A DNA stretch of 8,314 nucleotides from Burkholderiales bacterium. Lineage in GTDB: Bacteria > Pseudomonadota > Gammaproteobacteria > Burkholderiales > Casimicrobiaceae. Location of the stretch: contig JAITBX010000010.1 in the NCBI GenBank assembly GCA_031283405.1, forward strand, positions 1-8,314, read 5' to 3'. The notes under the pieces are model-generated. The model ran no database searches. It had not been told where the DNA came from and saw nothing but the letters and a program-made list of their open reading frames with translations. This document shows, in pieces, positions 6,433 through 8,314 of the stretch. The position numbers and the translations under genes are program-made. Position 1 is the first letter of the stretch; each line of letters begins with the position of its first letter.

Positions 6433-7647
6433 TCAGCCTTTTTGCACCGCCGCCATCGCCTCCGCCACATAGTCGATGTTTTTGGCGTTCAGCCCCGCGA
6501 CGCAAATGCGACCGCTGTCAACGATATAAATCGAATAGGTGTCGCGCAGTTTCTGCGCTTGTTGCGCGTTGAGACCCGAATACGAAAACATGCCTCGTTG
6601 TTTGACGATGAAATCGAAATTCTTGCCGGGGACTTGTGCGGAAAGCCGCTCGCGCAGCATCAGCCGCATTTCGCGGATGCGGTCGCGCATTCCGGCCAAT
6701 TCTTCTTCCCAGAGCGCGCGCAGATCGGGCTGATTGAGGACGGAGGAAACCAGCGACGCGCCGAAGATCGGCGGGTTTGAATAATTGGCGCGAATGGCGC
6801 GCTTCGTTTGCGAGAGCATCCGCTTGGCTTCGTCGGCGTTGGCGGTGATCACGGTCAACGCGCCGACCCGTTCGCCGTAGAGCGAGAACGATTTGGAGAA
6901 GGAACTGGCGATGAAGATCGGTATGTTGCGCGCCGCAAAACGCCGGATGATTTCGCTGTCTTCCTGAAGGCCGTCGCCGAAGCCCTGATAGGCGATGTCG
7001 AGGAAGGGCAGCAATTTGTGCTGTTCGACCGCGTCGATGATCTTGCCCCAATCTTCGGCGGTCGGATCGACGCCGGTGGGGTTGTGGCAGCAGGCGTGCA
7101 GAACGACGATGTCGCCCTCCTTGGCGCGCGCGAGGTCGCGCAGCATACCGGCGAGGTCGAAGCCGCCGGTAGCGGCGTCGTAGTAAGCGTAGGCCCCGAC
7201 GGCAAATCCTGCGCCTTCAAGAATGGCGCGGTGGTTGTCCCAAGTGGGGCTGCTGACCCACGCTTTGGCTTTCGGGCAGATGCCGGACAGAAGGTCGTCG
7301 CCAACTTTCAAGGCGCCGGTGCCGCCGAGAGATTGCGCCGTGACCAAGCGGCCTTCACGGATGGCCGGATGGTCGGCGCCGAGCAGCAATTTTTGCACGG
7401 CCTGAGTATAGGCGGCGGGGCCTTCCATCGGCTGATAGGTGCGAGGCGTGGCTTGCCCCAGCAGGGACTCCATCGCTTTTTGCACGCACGACAACACCGG
7501 TATTTTACCGGCGGCATCGTAGTAAACGCCTATGGAAAGGTTGACTTTCTCAGGGCGGGTGTCGGCTTGGAACGCTTCGTTCAGACCCAGAATGGAGTCG
7601 CGCGCCGCCAACGGCACCGCTGCAAACAGCGGAAAAGATGAAGTCAT
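6433..7647 (-). CDS. Aspartate/aromatic amino acid aminotransferase (class I, PLP)
   Basis: This 404-residue cytoplasmic enzyme of aminotransferase family I transfers the amino group of aspartate, tyrosine or phenylalanine to 2-oxoglutarate. Visible motifs, numbered from the ATG at 7647: NLSIGVYYD near the N-terminus (36-44); SLGGTGAL (106-113), the cofactor phosphate region; SPTWDNH with Trp136, which stacks on the PLP ring; HNPTG with Asn189; DIAYQGFG with Asp217 and Tyr220; SSFSKSFSLYGERVG with the PLP-lysine Lys252 and Arg260; RANYSNPP (286-293); and DSGRICVAG with Arg380, which binds the substrate carboxylate. The length fits AspC/TyrB (about 397 residues), and the sequence alone does not decide between them. 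The ATG at 7647 was chosen because GAGG (7653-7656) lies 5 bases upstream. The longer frame from TTG 7707 would run into a repeat arm and adds residues foreign to the family. TATACT at 7685-7690 is a possible -10 without a good -35. Confidence 0.94.
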   Translation of the reverse strand: MTSSFPLFAAVPLAARDSILGLNEAFQADTRPEKVNLSIGVYYDAAGKIPVLSCVQKAMESLLGQATPRTYQPMEGPAAYTQAVQKLLLGADHPAIREGRLVTAQSLGGTGALKVGDDLLSGICPKAKAWVSSPTWDNHRAILEGAGFAVGAYAYYDAATGGFDLAGMLRDLARAKEGDIVVLHACCHNPTGVDPTAEDWGKIIDAVEQHKLLPFLDIAYQGFGDGLQEDSEIIRRFAARNIPIFIASSFSKSFSLYGERVGALTVITANADEAKRMLSQTKRAIRANYSNPPIFGASLVSSVLNQPDLRALWEEELAGMRDRIREMRLMLRERLSAQVPGKNFDFIVKQRGMFSYSGLNAQQAQKLRDTYSIYIVDSGRICVAGLNAKNIDYVAEAMAAVQKG

Positions 7648-7691
7648 AGGAGCCTCGTCAGAACTAAAAAGGGGACAGGCTCCTAGTATAA

Positions 7692-7853
7692 AGGATACTC
7701 TGAACAAATCACCGCGCCGTGCGCATCTGCGGAATCGGGCGGTCTGCGGCGTTGCAAATCCTCGCCATAGTCCCTGCTACGGCTCCGGTTTGCGCCTTGC
7801 AGCCCATCCCGATCCGTAGCGCAACTTACCGCCCCACTTGTTCAGAGTATCCT
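7692..7853. repeat. 162-bp fold-back (MITE-like) element
   Basis: The ends are perfect 16-bp inverted repeats: AGGATACTCTGAACAA (7692-7707) and TTGTTCAGAGTATCCT (7838-7853). Inside, the two halves also align as imperfect reverse complements: TGCGC, ATCGGG and CTGC..GGCG blocks, then GCAAATCC/GGTTTGC and GCCATAG/CTACGGC, closing on a TCCCTG loop at about 7771-7776. The whole element can therefore fold into one long hairpin. It has no open gene of its own. TCCTAG occurs just outside the left end (7681-7686) and across the right end (7850-7855), possibly a duplication or chance. It separates the small membrane protein gene from the aminotransferase and could end transcription of the former or be part of the latter's leader. 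Confidence 0.85.
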
Positions 7854-7861
7854 AGCAAGCC

Positions 7862-8032
7862 TTATTTCGCCTTGACAGCGGCGCGTTGCTCTTTTTCACT
7901 CTTTCTGGCGTCTTCTTTCATTTTTTTCTCCATCCAGAACCAAAGGTAAATGCTCATAACGATCATGAAAAGGATAGACGCCAAGCTGAGCAAGCCGACA
8001 TCCGTTGTGAGCAATTCTTTGAGCATCATCAT
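7862..8032 (-). CDS. Small single-pass membrane protein, DUF3149-like
   Basis: This 56-residue protein begins MMMLKELLTTDVGLLSL and has one membrane helix at about residues 13-33 (LLSLASILFMIVMSIYLWFW). A highly charged Lys/Glu-rich tail follows, ending AAVKAK. The pattern of a short Lys-Glu start, TDVGLxSL, one helix and a charged tail matches my recollection of the DUF3149 family of small proteobacterial proteins, whose function is unknown. GGAG at 8041-8044 lies 8 bases before the first ATG (8030-8032), a good ribosome-binding site; the two following ATG codons are alternatives. The stop is 8 bases from the end of the fold-back element. Upstream are a strong -10 (TATAAT) and a separate FNR-type promoter, suggesting control by oxygen. 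The charged tail is probably cytoplasmic, which would make the short N-terminus periplasmic. Confidence 0.8.
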   Translation of the reverse strand: MMMLKELLTTDVGLLSLASILFMIVMSIYLWFWMEKKMKEDARKSEKEQRAAVKAK

Positions 8033-8055
8033 GATGGTTTCTCCACTAAACGATA

Positions 8056-8085
8056 ATTATAAAAATACCCCGTAAACCTTTTTAA
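8056..8085 (-). promoter_or_regulatory. Proximal promoter of the small membrane protein gene
   Basis: A perfect TATAAT on the minus strand (8056-8061) is preceded after 18 bases by TTAAAA (8080-8085, 4/6). The predicted start near 8049 leaves a leader of about 17 bases that still contains the GGAG ribosome-binding site. The region is strikingly AT-rich for this window. Confidence 0.45.
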
Positions 8086-8117
8086 GTATACCTATCATTT
8101 CATCACATCTCAATATA

Positions 8118-8158
8118 ACTATAAAAGAGTGCGGCGGTTATGGCTTGATGCAAGTCAA
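8118..8158 (-). promoter_or_regulatory. FNR/Anr-type class II promoter
   Basis: TTGATGCAAGTCAA at 8145-8158 (minus strand TTGACTTGCATCAA) matches the FNR consensus TTGAT-N4-ATCAA with one mismatch. On the minus strand a TATAGT -10 box (8118-8123) lies 21 bases downstream. The predicted start near 8111 puts the centre of the site at about -40 to -41. Class II FNR-activated promoters have the site at about -41.5. No -35 box is needed in that class and none is evident. It points at the small membrane protein gene 79 bases downstream. Confidence 0.6.
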
Positions 8159-8165
8159 GAAAAGT

Positions 8166-8184
8166 TACCAAGTTTTTACCAAGG
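8166..8184. repeat. TTACCAAG direct repeat, 11-bp period
   Basis: TTACCAAG occurs at 8166-8173 and again at 8177-8184, one helical turn apart and just upstream of the FNR-like site (as seen from the minus-strand gene). Same-face tandem sites of this kind suit a second regulator, but no known regulator is recognised. Confidence 0.4.
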
Positions 8185-8241
8185 TCATTTTCTTTTGGGT
8201 CTGTAAATCCAACTGTGTCAATCTTGCTTGATCATAACTCA

Positions 8242-8314
8242 TTAACCGGCACCCTGTCCTCGCCAAAGACAATCTGAAAGACCTGCAAGGCAGGCTTCCA
8301 GTGATGGATCATTG
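8242..8314 (-). CDS. Possible 3' end of an unidentified gene (edge fragment)
   Basis: A minus-strand frame is open from the window edge to TAA at 8242-8244 and ends LAGLSDCLWRGQGAG. It is too short to identify. A competing plus-strand frame (8238-8314) reads LAKDNLKDLQGRLPVMDH and looks equally plausible, with GTG/ATG at 8301-8306 as a possible start. I cannot decide whether either is real. Between 8185 and 8241 I see only AT-rich sequence and a weak TTGGGT/ATCCAA hairpin. Confidence 0.15.
   Translation of the reverse strand, partial: NDPSLEACLAGLSDCLWRGQGAG

Noticed and set aside
6808..7641. Plus-strand open frame of 277 codons
   Set aside because: It is antisense to the aminotransferase and mirrors its codons; no independent evidence.
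7648..7707. N-terminal extension of the aminotransferase from TTG 7707
   Set aside because: It starts inside the repeat arm, adds 20 residues foreign to the family, and the ATG at 7647 has a GAGG ribosome-binding site.
8166..8184. NarL heptamers upstream of the FNR-like site
   Set aside because: TACCAAG does not fit the NarL heptamer TACYYMT at the fifth and seventh positions.

Overview
The window looks like ordinary chromosomal DNA of a proteobacterium of medium-high GC, most likely a betaproteobacterium. This rests on a PilL/ChpA-type chemotaxis kinase of the twitching-motility system, a class I aspartate/aromatic aminotransferase with typical proteobacterial motifs, a small protein resembling the DUF3149 family, TAAAAT-type -10 boxes and an FNR-like site. 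The genus cannot be fixed by reading alone.

Layout. Positions 2-3298 (+) hold the 3' part of a large hybrid histidine kinase (PilL/ChpA); its start lies outside the window. It is followed on the same strand by a ten-helix DMT/EamA transporter (3416-4303). The other recognisable genes are on the minus strand. Reading leftwards from the right edge they are: a 56-residue membrane protein (7862-8032) behind an apparent FNR-type promoter; a 162-bp fold-back repeat; the aminotransferase (6433-7647); tRNA-Gly(GCC) (6305-6380) with its own strong promoter and an intrinsic terminator; a cluster of palindromes; and a fusion of a multi-helix membrane domain with a PstS-like substrate-binding domain (4509-6017). 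That last gene converges on the transporter gene.

How it works together. I see no multi-gene pathway. The kinase would work with pilGHIJ genes expected upstream, outside the window. The transporter, the membrane-anchored binding protein, the aminotransferase and the tRNA look like independent units. The main regulatory story is at the right end. There the small membrane protein gene has an FNR-like box (one mismatch) spaced almost exactly as in a class II FNR-activated promoter, which suggests induction when oxygen is low.

All but one of the gene-to-gene spacers carry a different palindrome or dispersed-repeat-like motif (3305-3335, 4351-4369, 4474-4500, 6112-6170, 7692-7853). The exception, the short gap between the aminotransferase and the tRNA, is filled by the tRNA promoter. 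No CRISPR array, transposase, integrase or phage gene is visible, and no gap between genes exceeds 300 bases.
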